Assembly (NCBI RefSeq): GCF_027594545.1
Contig: NZ_CP115160.1
Coordinates: 4,460,501-4,524,500 of the forward strand
Origin: Algoriphagus sp. TR-M9
GTDB lineage: Bacteria; Bacteroidota; Bacteroidia; Cytophagales; Cyclobacteriaceae
Reading direction: 5' to 3'
Length of the DNA stretch: 64,000 nucleotides
The translations under genes were made by a program, and so were the position numbers. Below are positions 1 through 8,603 of this stretch, piece by piece. The stretch's first letter is position 1, and every line of letters starts with the position of its first letter. The notes under the pieces were generated by a model, which was not told the DNA's origin, made no database searches, and was given only the letters and a program-made list of their open reading frames with translations.

Positions 1-31
1 TAAAACTAAGGTTTCATCTTGATGGGCTTTG

Positions 32-1075
32 CTATAATTCATAAATAAGCTGATGAATAAATTTCATTTTAGAAATCACCGTTCTGCTGACTACAAATGG
101 ATAAGCATCCGGTACGCCCATGCTCCTGTTTAGGCTATTGATGGCAAAAGAGATCGGTGCCCAGCTTTCATATATTTTATTGAAATTCTGCTCGGTGTAA
201 GGGTCAAATGAAAAAGTTCCTTGCAGAGATTTTTCATTTATTTTTGGACTTACCCCGATGCCATAATAATAGGCAGTCTCGGCCATATCCATGATGTGGA
301 GGTAATGTGCCCAGGTTTCAGCCCAGTCTTCCCAGGGGTGCGCAGTAGCATATTGACTGATATATTGGTTTTGCCAATTTTGCTTTGGTCCATGCTGGTA
401 GTAGGTCTGGAGAGCTTGGGAATAATCAGCCTGCTCATTTCCGAAAATTTCCCTATAATCATTCAAAGCACGCTGATTTTGTGCAATCAATTGATCCCAG
501 TAGTAATGCCCAACTTCGTGCCTAAAATGCCCAATAAGTGTACGATACGGCTCGGACATTTGCTTTCTCATCTGTTCACGGTGGACAGAATCTGCTTCAG
601 CAAGCAGGATGGTTATCACCCCGTTGGCATGGCCGGTCATGATCTTGTCATCACCCTGTCTGGAAAGAAAGTCAAAGCATAGCCCGCCTTCAGACATCTC
701 TTCTTTAGGCGAAGCGGATAATTTGAAGCGGTTGAGCTGGTAAACCAAGCGATGTTTTGCCACCTCTAATTTTTGCCATTTTGGGAAATTCTCTGCATCT
801 GAAAGGTCTGGTATAGTATTATTAAGTGCGCAAGCCTCACAAAATTCATTGCTTTCTTGGGCAGGCACCACCCAATTGCAAACCCCGTATTGGTGATTTG
901 AGCAATGCTTGAAGGTTAAATTGCTATGGTCAGAAACCAGTTCAGGCTTGGCCGGATCAAAAGTCATTAAATTGATTTCTGTGGGATTATAACCTACTAA
1001 ATGACCACAGTTTTCACAGGTATCATTTTCAAAAAACAAGGGATTTCCACAATTACCACATTCAAAAATTTTCAT
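32..1075 (-). CDS. putative zinc-ribbon metallopeptidase
   Basis: This 347-residue protein begins with a zinc-ribbon: cysteines at residues 6, 9, 20 and 23, and a second Cys set near 58, 66, 79 and 82. A gluzincin-type HExxH motif (HEVGH, residues 186-190) follows in the middle. That order matches the Bacteroidota/proteobacterial family annotated as putative zinc-binding metallopeptidase with zinc-ribbon. It has no signal peptide, so it is probably cytoplasmic. It is divergent from the aquaporin gene. The substrate is unknown. I am sure of the family, not of the role. Confidence 0.8.
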   Translation of the reverse strand: MKIFECGNCGNPLFFENDTCENCGHLVGYNPTEINLMTFDPAKPELVSDHSNLTFKHCSNHQYGVCNWVVPAQESNEFCEACALNNTIPDLSDAENFPKWQKLEVAKHRLVYQLNRFKLSASPKEEMSEGGLCFDFLSRQGDDKIMTGHANGVITILLAEADSVHREQMRKQMSEPYRTLIGHFRHEVGHYYWDQLIAQNQRALNDYREIFGNEQADYSQALQTYYQHGPKQNWQNQYISQYATAHPWEDWAETWAHYLHIMDMAETAYYYGIGVSPKINEKSLQGTFSFDPYTEQNFNKIYESWAPISFAINSLNRSMGVPDAYPFVVSRTVISKMKFIHQLIYEL

Positions 1076-1312
1076 AGGTTGCTAGTCGTTTAGAAAGGAA
1101 AAGATAAATAGAAGATACAGCAGCTACAGAAAAGCTGCCAAAAACTTTTTATCCATGACCATATGTCTGAGGATTCGCTCCCGTACCAAAAGGCTAAGGA
1201 AGGATCAAAACATTATTTGTTTATTGGAAAATAACAGAACTATAATTTACACTAACTGTATTATATAAAATTTTATTTTTAAATTCCCTGTAAACAAAAA
1301 CCTCAAATTTTT

Positions 1313-1996
1313 ATGAAAAAGCTTGTAGCAGAATTTATTGGAACCTTCTGGCTGGTGCTGGGAGGTTGCGGAAGTGCCGTTTTGGCGGCAGGTTTCCCAG
1401 AACTGGGAATTGGTTTTGTAGGCGTCTCTTTTGCATTTGGTCTTACTGTTTTGACTATGGCCTATGCAATAGGTCATATTTCAGGATGCCATTTGAACCC
1501 TGCAGTGACGGTAGGGCTATGGATAGGAGGGCGATTTGAAAGCAAGGATGTAGTAGGGTACATCATCGCCCAAGTACTTGGTGGTCTTGCCGGGGCGGCT
1601 GTACTGTATGTAATCGCTACGGGCAAAGCCGGAGTAGAGCTGGGAGGATTTGCAGCAAATGGATATGGAGAAGCCTCTCCCGGAGGATATAACCTTACCT
1701 CGGCCTTGGTTACTGAAGTGGTGATGACCTTCATGTTTTTGATGATAATCTTGGGATCTACTTACCCTGAAGCACCGGCAGGATTTGCAGGTATTGCGAT
1801 AGGATTGGGTTTGGTACTGATACATTTGATCAGTATTCCTGTGACTAATACTTCGGTGAACCCCGCTAGAAGTACCTCTCAAGCCATCTTTGCCGGGGGT
1901 ATTTATTTGCAGCAGTTGTGGCTGTTTTGGCTTGCACCCCTAGTAGGAGCTGTATTAGCTGGGATAGTGTATAAAAATTTGTCTTCTTCTGAATAA
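1313..1996 (+). CDS. aqpZ: aquaporin Z
   Basis: A 227-residue integral membrane water channel with six hydrophobic helices and both NPA half-helix motifs: NPA at 62-64 after GCHL, and NPAR at 183-186 after SV. The selectivity-filter positions look like AqpZ (Phe near 42, His171, Thr180, Arg186) rather than a glycerol facilitator. The length is normal for the family. The ATG at 1313 follows an AT-rich leader. It is monocistronic or loosely linked to the small outer-membrane gene 64 bp downstream. Confidence 0.95.
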   Translation: MKKLVAEFIGTFWLVLGGCGSAVLAAGFPELGIGFVGVSFAFGLTVLTMAYAIGHISGCHLNPAVTVGLWIGGRFESKDVVGYIIAQVLGGLAGAAVLYVIATGKAGVELGGFAANGYGEASPGGYNLTSALVTEVVMTFMFLMIILGSTYPEAPAGFAGIAIGLGLVLIHLISIPVTNTSVNPARSTSQAIFAGGIYLQQLWLFWLAPLVGAVLAGIVYKNLSSSE

Positions 1997-2060
1997 TTTA
2001 TCAAAAAAAGTTAAATCTTTGTGTATAGAATTATTTCAATATCACATAACTCTTATTAAA

Positions 2061-2528
2061 ATGAAATATTTTAAGATTTTATTCCTAGTCATGTTTTTTG
2101 CCTGCGCTGCTTCCCTGGAGAGTAATGCACAGGAGGTAGGTGTCCGATTTGGCCAGTTTGGCGGAAACAATGTGGCGATTGATGGGGTTTTTTCACTAGG
2201 CCAGTTTAGTCGTATCCATGCTGATGTGAGTTTTGGCTCAGGAGTCGGAATTGATGCGCTTTGGGATTTTATCTACAGACCAGTAGGATCTAGTGACTTC
2301 AAATGGTATGTAGGTGCAGGTCCGTCTTTGTATATTGATGATCCATTCTCCTTAGCTGCAGCAGGTGAAGTTGGGATTGAATATGCTTTTGAAGAAGTTC
2401 CTATTGTGATAGGAGCCGATTGGAGACCAACCTTCAGAATTGTCGAAAACACTGACTTTTTTGCCGATGTGTTTGGGCTGAACATTCGCTGGAGATTCGG
2501 GAATGACGGAAGTAGTTCGATAAATTAA
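2061..2528 (+). CDS. small outer-membrane beta-barrel-like protein
   Basis: This 155-residue protein starts at the ATG at 2061; an in-frame start further upstream lacks the signal peptide at the N-terminus. A signal peptide ending near SNAQ is followed by alternating aromatic/glycine-rich strands and a C-terminal strand ending in WRFG. This is typical of small 8-stranded Bacteroidota outer-membrane barrels. No specific family is recognised. A strong hairpin terminator lies 7 bases after the stop codon, so this gene ends a transcription unit. Confidence 0.6.
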   Translation: MKYFKILFLVMFFACAASLESNAQEVGVRFGQFGGNNVAIDGVFSLGQFSRIHADVSFGSGVGIDALWDFIYRPVGSSDFKWYVGAGPSLYIDDPFSLAAAGEVGIEYAFEEVPIVIGADWRPTFRIVENTDFFADVFGLNIRWRFGNDGSSSIN

Positions 2529-2534
2529 TTTCAA

Positions 2535-2564
2535 AGAGCAGGTCAAGTGGCCTGCTCTTTTTTT
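2535..2564 (+). terminator. rho-independent terminator
   Basis: A perfect 8-bp stem (AGAGCAGG at 2535-2542, CCTGCTCT at 2551-2558) with an 8-nt loop runs into a T-run to 2564. It terminates the outer-membrane protein gene and rules out the GTG at 2547 as the start of the next gene. Confidence 0.85.
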
Positions 2565-3023
2565 ATGCTTGTTTTAGCTGAAGGTAGCTATCTATTGGAG
2601 CGGATGCCGGGTAAAGGGGGCTGGACGTTTGTGAAATTTCCCAAGGATCTCATCCAGACTTCAAAAGCTTTTGGGATGATGAAAGTCTCAGGAAGCATAG
2701 ATGATTTTTCCTTTGAGGGAAAGCATCTGATGCCCATGGGAAATGGCTTTGTTTTTCTGCCTGTGCCCAAAGCTATTCGTAGCAAAATCAAAAAAGAAGC
2801 GGGCGATAGCGTCTCTATTCGACTTTTTAAAGAAGCTATTCCAGATCAGATCCCTGAGGAATTAATCGCCTGCCTGAAAGATGATCCAGGGAAATGGACT
2901 CTTTTCCAAAACCTTAGCAATTCAGAACAAAGGCATTGGGTAGAATACATCTACTACAGTGACAAAATAGAAGTAAGAGCCGAGCGAATCATCAAGTTGC
3001 TTCAGGCTTTGGCCGAAGGCTAG
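2565..3023 (+). CDS. YdeI/OmpD-associated family protein
   Basis: About 152 residues, starting at the ATG at 2565 because the upstream GTG lies inside the terminator hairpin. The N-terminal half (ERMPGKGGWTFVKFP onward) resembles the DUF1905 fold. The C-terminal part, with a region around LSNSEQRHWVEYI, matches the 'bacteriocin-protection, YdeI or OmpD-associated' tail. The protein is cytoplasmic and its biochemical function is unknown. It converges on and overlaps by 4 bp the TonB receptor gene on the other strand. Confidence 0.7.
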   Translation: MLVLAEGSYLLERMPGKGGWTFVKFPKDLIQTSKAFGMMKVSGSIDDFSFEGKHLMPMGNGFVFLPVPKAIRSKIKKEAGDSVSIRLFKEAIPDQIPEELIACLKDDPGKWTLFQNLSNSEQRHWVEYIYYSDKIEVRAERIIKLLQALAEG

Positions 3024-5422
3024 AATTCTACGATGATTCCTACCGTTGGCAAAATGGAGCCAGCTGGATTATCCAGATATTTCAGCTCATAGCGAGTGGG
3101 ATCAGTGGGATCTACCTGGATATTTCCGTCCCCATCACGTACAGGCACTAAGAGTGGAGGCTGCTCAGCCTTAAAGTTGTAGGCATTTTGGATGTCTACG
3201 TACCAGTTTAGATTCCACTTCTTGTAATAATATTTCTTGTCCAACCTTAAGTCCAGTTGATGAAAGCCCTTTAGTCTGATCGCATTGATTTGAGTATAGT
3301 CTAGGATGGGTTGGTTTCTCAGATCCCAGTTGCTGATCAGGCTGGATTGCTCGTAGTCATACGGTGTATAGGGCGTACCGCCCAAAAACCTCCACCGTGC
3401 GCCTACCTCCCAATTGTTCCCAAATCGCTTGCCAGCGGTCAAGCTCACTATAAATCTATTGTCCCAGGAAGATGGGATAAAACCTGCTGTATTTGGGTTG
3501 GTAAACTCGCTTCTCACCAAAGTCAAAGAGGCGATTCCGTAGAAATCGTTGAATAATCTCTGCTGAGCCAGTAGCTCGACCCCATAGGCTCTACCCGCTG
3601 AGTTTGACTCCACCGGTTCATTGCCTATCACCCCAAAATCAGCACCCAGGTTTGCCAAAGAAATGCCATTTCTAACGGAAGAGGGGTAATTGCTGTATTT
3701 CTTATAAAATGCCTCAGCTGTAAAGCGACGGTTTTTATCAGGAACCAGCCATTCTACTCCCGCGATGAGCTGAGAATTTCGGATAAAGCGCACATCATTA
3801 AGTTGATTGATCAGGCCTCCGTTTTCATCCTGGTACCCGAGCACGGTGTAGGACGGTTTTTGATAATAAATACCAGCATTGGCTGTGGCGAAAAGGTTTG
3901 GTTTGAGTTGGTAGGAAAAAGAAACCCGTGGGCTCAGTTGATTTAGAGGATTTTTGGCCGTTTCGGCAAAGTCACCTCCGTCCATCCTGACTCCACCGCT
4001 GATCAGTAATCGCTCCTCATAGAAATTCTTACTGGCAGAAATAAAGGCACCGTAAAGGTTATAATTCGTGGTGGACTCTACATTAATGATTTGGCCTGTG
4101 TTGGCCAGAGTTGCACGGTCAAAATTCCTGATATAATATCTGGAATACTCATAGTTTACCCCATATTTATAGGTGAAGCCATTTTTGAACACGCTGTTTT
4201 CGGCCCGGAATTTATTTTCAGATTCTTGGGACAGGTAGTTGAACAGCAGATTGTCGGGAGAGCTTTCGTCATTTTTAGCGTATTTTTCAGAGTAGTTGTT
4301 CAGCATATTTCTGCTGAGCACAAAGGTCCAAAATCCATTTTCCCGAAACCGCTTCAATTTCACGCCAGTGGCATAATTCCACTGATCCTGCACGGGCAAT
4401 ACATCCAGGAGGTAAAGCCTGTTTTCCCGCTCTTCTTCCGTTTCATCGTCTGGCACATCTTGATTGAGCACAAATTTATCTATGGCACCCACGCCTAAGA
4501 AAGTTAGCTCTGTCTTGTCATTGATTTTGGTAGTGGTTTTAAACTGGAAGTCATTAAAAGTAGGTAAAAAAGGCAGCCCTAGAAGCTTGAAAAGACCCTG
4601 CAAGTAGGATCTCCTCGCAGATAGCAAATAGGTGGTTTTTTCTCCTATTGGGCCTTCGTTTGAGAGGGTTAACTCCGAAGCACCTAAGGTAACCTGAGTA
4701 GCCATCTTATCCCGCTGCCCTTCTTTCAGCTGAAACTCAAAAAATGAGCTCATGGCATCCATCCGATTGGCTGGAAAGCCACCGGCGATCAAATCTACAT
4801 TCTTGATCAGGTTTACATTCAATATGCCTACTGGCCCGCCTGAGGAACCCTGCGTAGCAAAGTGGTTGATGACAGGTACCTCTATTTCATCTATGAAAAA
4901 CTTGTTCTCATTGGGTGCGCCTCCACGAATCAGGATGTCATTTCTAAAACTAGGTGTACTAGCTACACCAGGCAAAGCCTGAATCACTCTAGAAATATCC
5001 CTGTTGCCACCGGGATAGCGCTCGATTTCATTGGCATTTAGCTTTCTTACCGAAAGTGGTGTTTCTTCCGATCTGGTAAATTCCGAATTGACCACGACCT
5101 CAGATAGTTCGGATGCATCTTCTATCAGCTCAATATCCAGTTGAACCGGCCTTGCCCTAGTCACCTGAACTTCGAAAATAGTTTTGGTTTTAAATCCCAC
5201 AAAGCTAGCCCGCACATTGTAGAGACCCGGAGGAACACCTGTGATTTCGTAAACTCCATTTTCATCAGAAATCGCCCCTAGCTCTGTATCCTGAACCAAA
5301 ACATTTGCAAATGCCACAGGCTCATTATTCGTAGGGTTGGTGATTTTTCCACGGATGATTCCTTGCGCAAAACCTGAGAAAGCCAATAGATGAAACAAGA
5401 ACAAAAGTAGAGTGAACCGCAT
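3020..5422 (-). CDS. TonB-dependent receptor with carboxypeptidase-like N-terminal domain
   Basis: An 800-residue outer-membrane receptor. It has a signal peptide (to about residue 19), a carboxypeptidase-regulatory-like domain at roughly 22-110 (GKITNPTNNEPVAFANV), a plug with SEVVVNSEFTRSEETP and GGNRDISRVIQALPGV, and then a 22-strand barrel ending in VGIIVEF. It lies 15 bp downstream of crtW on the same strand, so it may be read through from the carotenoid operon. It carries no SusD partner, so a SUS-type glycan role is not supported. The ligand is unknown. Confidence 0.85.
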   Translation of the reverse strand: MRFTLLLFLFHLLAFSGFAQGIIRGKITNPTNNEPVAFANVLVQDTELGAISDENGVYEITGVPPGLYNVRASFVGFKTKTIFEVQVTRARPVQLDIELIEDASELSEVVVNSEFTRSEETPLSVRKLNANEIERYPGGNRDISRVIQALPGVASTPSFRNDILIRGGAPNENKFFIDEIEVPVINHFATQGSSGGPVGILNVNLIKNVDLIAGGFPANRMDAMSSFFEFQLKEGQRDKMATQVTLGASELTLSNEGPIGEKTTYLLSARRSYLQGLFKLLGLPFLPTFNDFQFKTTTKINDKTELTFLGVGAIDKFVLNQDVPDDETEEERENRLYLLDVLPVQDQWNYATGVKLKRFRENGFWTFVLSRNMLNNYSEKYAKNDESSPDNLLFNYLSQESENKFRAENSVFKNGFTYKYGVNYEYSRYYIRNFDRATLANTGQIINVESTTNYNLYGAFISASKNFYEERLLISGGVRMDGGDFAETAKNPLNQLSPRVSFSYQLKPNLFATANAGIYYQKPSYTVLGYQDENGGLINQLNDVRFIRNSQLIAGVEWLVPDKNRRFTAEAFYKKYSNYPSSVRNGISLANLGADFGVIGNEPVESNSAGRAYGVELLAQQRLFNDFYGIASLTLVRSEFTNPNTAGFIPSSWDNRFIVSLTAGKRFGNNWEVGARWRFLGGTPYTPYDYEQSSLISNWDLRNQPILDYTQINAIRLKGFHQLDLRLDKKYYYKKWNLNWYVDIQNAYNFKAEQPPLLVPVRDGDGNIQVDPTDPTRYELKYLDNPAGSILPTVGIIVEF

Positions 5423-5437
5423 GAATGTGCCAGCTGA

Positions 5438-6154
5438 TTAAGAATTGATATTTACTGATTGATTTTCTTTTACTTTCCATAGTCTCCACCAGGGCGTGCC
5501 CGGAGAGTCGTGGTGCTCATAATGATAGCCGAAGAAGTAACAGGAAAGGAAGGCCCAAAGATGGTTTTTGGGCTGGGTAGTCGAATGATGTTTGTTGTCA
5601 CTTTCTCCCTTATGTGGCAGATAAGTACCAAAGTAGAACAGCTGAAAAGTAGCTAGTACTGCCGGCAACATCCAGAAAATAATCAGGTTTTCTACAGGTA
5701 GAAAGAGCTTCAACACATTGAAAGTGATGGCCATCAGCAAGATCTGCCAGATGCTCAGGTACTGCCTGATAAAGGAAAGGTACCAAGTGAAAAATCCATC
5801 GGAATGATGATAATCTGGATCTTTGTCCGTAGCTACAAACCGGTGATGCTCGTGATGTTTGGGGTAGAGTTTGCCATAAAAATTGTATGAAAAAAGTAAT
5901 GCAGCCAACCAGCCTATTGCTGTATTCAGTTTTTTATTGGCAGAGACTAATCCATGCATTGCATCATGGGCAGTGATGAAAAGGCCCGTATATAGATGCA
6001 TCTGAACCAAAATCCCCAAATAGATCAGAGGATCAGTCCATGAAACGGGGTAAGTGACCAGAAAGTAAAGGTTGATAAACCACAGTGCCATAATGCTTGC
6101 GGCTATGAGTACTCCTTTCGGATCGACTGAAGATTGAGAAATTGCTCGCTTCAT
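5438..6154 (-). CDS. crtW: beta-carotene ketolase (CrtW-type)
   Basis: A 238-residue membrane di-iron oxygenase of the fatty-acid-desaturase superfamily that adds the 4-keto group to a beta ring. Histidine boxes are visible at HDAMH (63-67), HHEHH (100-104) and HYEHH (211-215), with a further HH pair near 189. I chose the ATG at 6154. A start at 6244 would overlap ispH by 67 bp and adds sequence with no homology to the family. It lies 24 bp after ispH at the end of the crt operon. With CrtZ it would give the 3-hydroxy-4-keto ring of flexixanthin-type carotenoids. Confidence 0.85.
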   Translation of the reverse strand: MKRAISQSSVDPKGVLIAASIMALWFINLYFLVTYPVSWTDPLIYLGILVQMHLYTGLFITAHDAMHGLVSANKKLNTAIGWLAALLFSYNFYGKLYPKHHEHHRFVATDKDPDYHHSDGFFTWYLSFIRQYLSIWQILLMAITFNVLKLFLPVENLIIFWMLPAVLATFQLFYFGTYLPHKGESDNKHHSTTQPKNHLWAFLSCYFFGYHYEHHDSPGTPWWRLWKVKENQSVNINS

Positions 6155-6177
6155 TCCGGCAAGTTGCGTATGTTTTT

Positions 6178-7023
6178 TCAAAAAGTAAGGATCTTTTCCT
6201 TCACTTGCTCCATGAGCCACCTGGGGGTAGAAGTAGCCCCACATATTCCTATGCGGTCATTTTCTTCAAACCATCCGGAGTCTAGTTGTTCTGGGTTTGA
6301 TACAAAGTAGGTATGTGGGTTTTTATCCTTGCAGACATTATAGAGCACTTTTCCATTGGATGATTTGGTACCACTTACAAAGATGATCTTGTCATAGTTT
6401 TCTACAAATGCCCTTAATTCTTTGTCCCGATTGGAGACTTGACGGCAGATGGTATCGTTGGTATTGACGCTGATTCCATTGGATTTCAGCACTTCGTTGA
6501 TTTCATAGAATTTATCTGTGCTCTTCGTAGTCTGGGAGTACAGCGTGAGATTTTTGGGAAGCTTGTCTATCTCCAATTCTGCCAAATCCTGAAAGACAAT
6601 CGCCTCATTATTCGTTTGACCCAGCAGACCTATTACTTCCGCGTGGGCATGCTTTCCATAGATATAAATTGGGTCTCCCTTGTCATAGGAGTTTTTGATT
6701 CTGTGCTGCAGTTTGAGCACCACGGGACAGCTGGCATCGATCAGGGTAAGGTTGTTTTGGATAGCGAGCTCGTAGGTAGCGGCAGGTTCTCCATGCGCTC
6801 TGATGAGGACTTTTTCATTTTTGAGCTGTTTGAGATCATTATGATCAATGATTTTGAGACCTTTTCGCTTGAGGCGGTTTACTTCCTCATCATTGTGTAC
6901 GATATCCCCCAGGCAATACAAATGTCCAGTTTCATCCAGAATATCCTCTGCCATCTCAATGGCATAGACTACCCCGAAGCAAAACCCGGAATGATCATCG
7001 ATATGTACCTGCAGATTTCTCAT
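6178..7023 (-). CDS. ispH: 4-hydroxy-3-methylbut-2-enyl diphosphate reductase
   Basis: A 281-residue IspH, the last step of the MEP pathway, making IPP and DMAPP. The three [4Fe-4S] cysteines are present at 15 (GFCFGV), 99 (DASCPVV) and 193 (TICRQ). The conserved histidines occur in IVHN, RAHGEP and KHAHAEV. The C-terminal GATSTPRW is the substrate-phosphate signature. Being embedded between crtY and crtW suggests isoprenoid precursor supply is co-regulated with pigment synthesis. A general housekeeping copy could exist outside the window. Confidence 0.95.
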   Translation of the reverse strand: MRNLQVHIDDHSGFCFGVVYAIEMAEDILDETGHLYCLGDIVHNDEEVNRLKRKGLKIIDHNDLKQLKNEKVLIRAHGEPAATYELAIQNNLTLIDASCPVVLKLQHRIKNSYDKGDPIYIYGKHAHAEVIGLLGQTNNEAIVFQDLAELEIDKLPKNLTLYSQTTKSTDKFYEINEVLKSNGISVNTNDTICRQVSNRDKELRAFVENYDKIIFVSGTKSSNGKVLYNVCKDKNPHTYFVSNPEQLDSGWFEENDRIGICGATSTPRWLMEQVKEKILTF

Positions 7024-7035
7024 AACTTAATAACA

Positions 7036-7737
7036 TTAAGAGATTTGAATTGTTTCACGTTTTCTGAAAATTTCAAATAGGGTAATATTCATTAATAGCA
7101 GGGTCATGGAGTAAATGCTGTCTTCTATGGGCACTGTCCAAATCCGGATTCCCAGGTTTTCAGCGTTGTTATAGATTACCACAGGCTCTTGGGTGACTCC
7201 GCCTGTCAGTATGCCATTACAGATGAAAAATGGGATCAGATGAACCAAATAGGCAAAAATAAAGCGCCCCATAAACCGATCTTTGAAAATCGCCCAGTGC
7301 ACAGCCAACGCTATAGCCCCTATTAGGAAATTGACGGCAGTGTACATTTTGTCCCAATGAATAATTGCTAAAAGCAACAAAACCGGAATCAAAATGAACA
7401 CGAAGGGTTTAGCATAAGGCTTGAAGTGATCTTTAGGGAAAAAGTAAATCAACACTTCGTAAATGAATACGCAGGCAAAAGGAATGGTGAAGAAAAACAG
7501 CCATTCTTCCAGCGGAAGCTCAAAGAGATAGAGCCCTAAAATATACCTGGGATTGAATTCCCAGATTCCCATCACTGTAAACCAGTGATCCCAAATGGTA
7601 AAAAATGCTGCTGTAAGTACAATGGCAGGAAATAAGGCATACCACTTCGAAGCAAAGCGGATTTTTGGCTCAAATGAGCGAATCAGTGGAAAAGAAATAG
7701 CGAATAGATTGAGGGCTAGGTAGAGCGCTTTTTCCAT
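7036..7737 (-). CDS. crtY: fused CrtYcd-type lycopene cyclase
   Basis: A 233-residue polytopic protein with about six to seven membrane helices, made of two tandem heterodimeric-type lycopene cyclase domains. The domain signature PLEEWLFFFTIPFACVF sits at roughly 76-92, and a second, weaker PIEDS motif near the C-terminus. Fusion-type CrtYcd cyclases are known from Algoriphagus-like bacteria. The enzyme cyclises an end of lycopene to a beta ring. The gene lies between crtB and ispH with gaps of 2 and 12 bp, so it is clearly operonic. Confidence 0.85.
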   Translation of the reverse strand: MEKALYLALNLFAISFPLIRSFEPKIRFASKWYALFPAIVLTAAFFTIWDHWFTVMGIWEFNPRYILGLYLFELPLEEWLFFFTIPFACVFIYEVLIYFFPKDHFKPYAKPFVFILIPVLLLLAIIHWDKMYTAVNFLIGAIALAVHWAIFKDRFMGRFIFAYLVHLIPFFICNGILTGGVTQEPVVIYNNAENLGIRIWTVPIEDSIYSMTLLLMNITLFEIFRKRETIQIS

Positions 7738-7739
7738 AG

Positions 7740-8582
7740 TCAGCTGAGCCCGAGTTTACTCCCAAAATAAGTCCCTAGAAGTAAAGTGAATTTTTGGGAA
7801 TTGGGTATGCGCACCCGCTCATGGGTAATAGTGTCAGCAGATACACCCTTGATTTTATCAAACAGTTTTTGATAATAGAGGTAAGCTACTTTGACGCCGA
7901 GTTTGGCTCCTTCAGGAAGCTGTGCAATCCCGATCAGCGCCTCGTCAAAGTCACTCTGAATATCTTTTTCTATGGCCACTTTGGAGATTTTGTCAAACAG
8001 CTCGAAAGAAACCCCGGGAAAATAAACCCTCCCTCTCTCTTCGTAATCGCTTTTGATATCTCTAAGGAAATTTACCTTCTGAAAAGCCGAACCTAACTTT
8101 CTGGCAGGGCTTTTCAGCTTATCGTACATTTCTAGATTCCCTTCCACAAAGACCTTCAAACACATCAAACCTACTACCTCTGCCGATCCATAAATGTACT
8201 CCTGATAATTGCTGTCCTGGTAAGTGCGAAAATCCAGATCCATGGCCATACTTTTGAAGAAGGCTTCGATGAGGTCCAAATCGATGTGGTACTTGTTCAC
8301 TATAAGCTGAAAGCCGTGCAGTACCGGGTTCAAAGACAAACCTCTTTCTATGGATTCATAGGTTTCTTTGCGGAAGGTGGCCAAAAGCTCCGCCTTGTCA
8401 TGATCATGGAAGGTATCGACTATTTCATCTGCAAAGCGTACAAACCCATAAATAGAATAAATAGGTTCGTGAAATTTCTTATCAAGAGTCTGAATGCCCA
8501 GCGTAAAACTAGTGCTGTACCGCTGTGTGATTAATTTCCCACACTCTAAACTGGTCTGATTGAATAATTCTCTTGCATCCAT
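7740..8582 (-). CDS. crtB: phytoene synthase
   Basis: A 280-residue squalene/phytoene synthase that condenses two geranylgeranyl diphosphates to phytoene. Both aspartate-rich metal sites are visible: DEIVD at 52-56 and NFLRDIKSDYEERGR beginning at 171. The length is typical. The gene is 2 bp from crtY and 21 bp after crtI. No geranylgeranyl diphosphate synthase gene occurs in the window, so the substrate must come from a locus elsewhere. Confidence 0.95.
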   Translation of the reverse strand: MDARELFNQTSLECGKLITQRYSTSFTLGIQTLDKKFHEPIYSIYGFVRFADEIVDTFHDHDKAELLATFRKETYESIERGLSLNPVLHGFQLIVNKYHIDLDLIEAFFKSMAMDLDFRTYQDSNYQEYIYGSAEVVGLMCLKVFVEGNLEMYDKLKSPARKLGSAFQKVNFLRDIKSDYEERGRVYFPGVSFELFDKISKVAIEKDIQSDFDEALIGIAQLPEGAKLGVKVAYLYYQKLFDKIKGVSADTITHERVRIPNSQKFTLLLGTYFGSKLGLS

Positions 8583-8603
8583 AGTACTGATTCTTGCTTT
8601 AAG

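Noticed and set aside
3020..5422. TonB receptor as part of a polysaccharide utilisation locus
   Set aside because: No SusD-like gene or carbohydrate-active enzyme lies near it; the neighbours are carotenoid genes.
6439..7080. 213-residue plus-strand frame over ispH
   Set aside because: A shadow of ispH, whose cysteine ligands and motifs are all intact on the minus strand.
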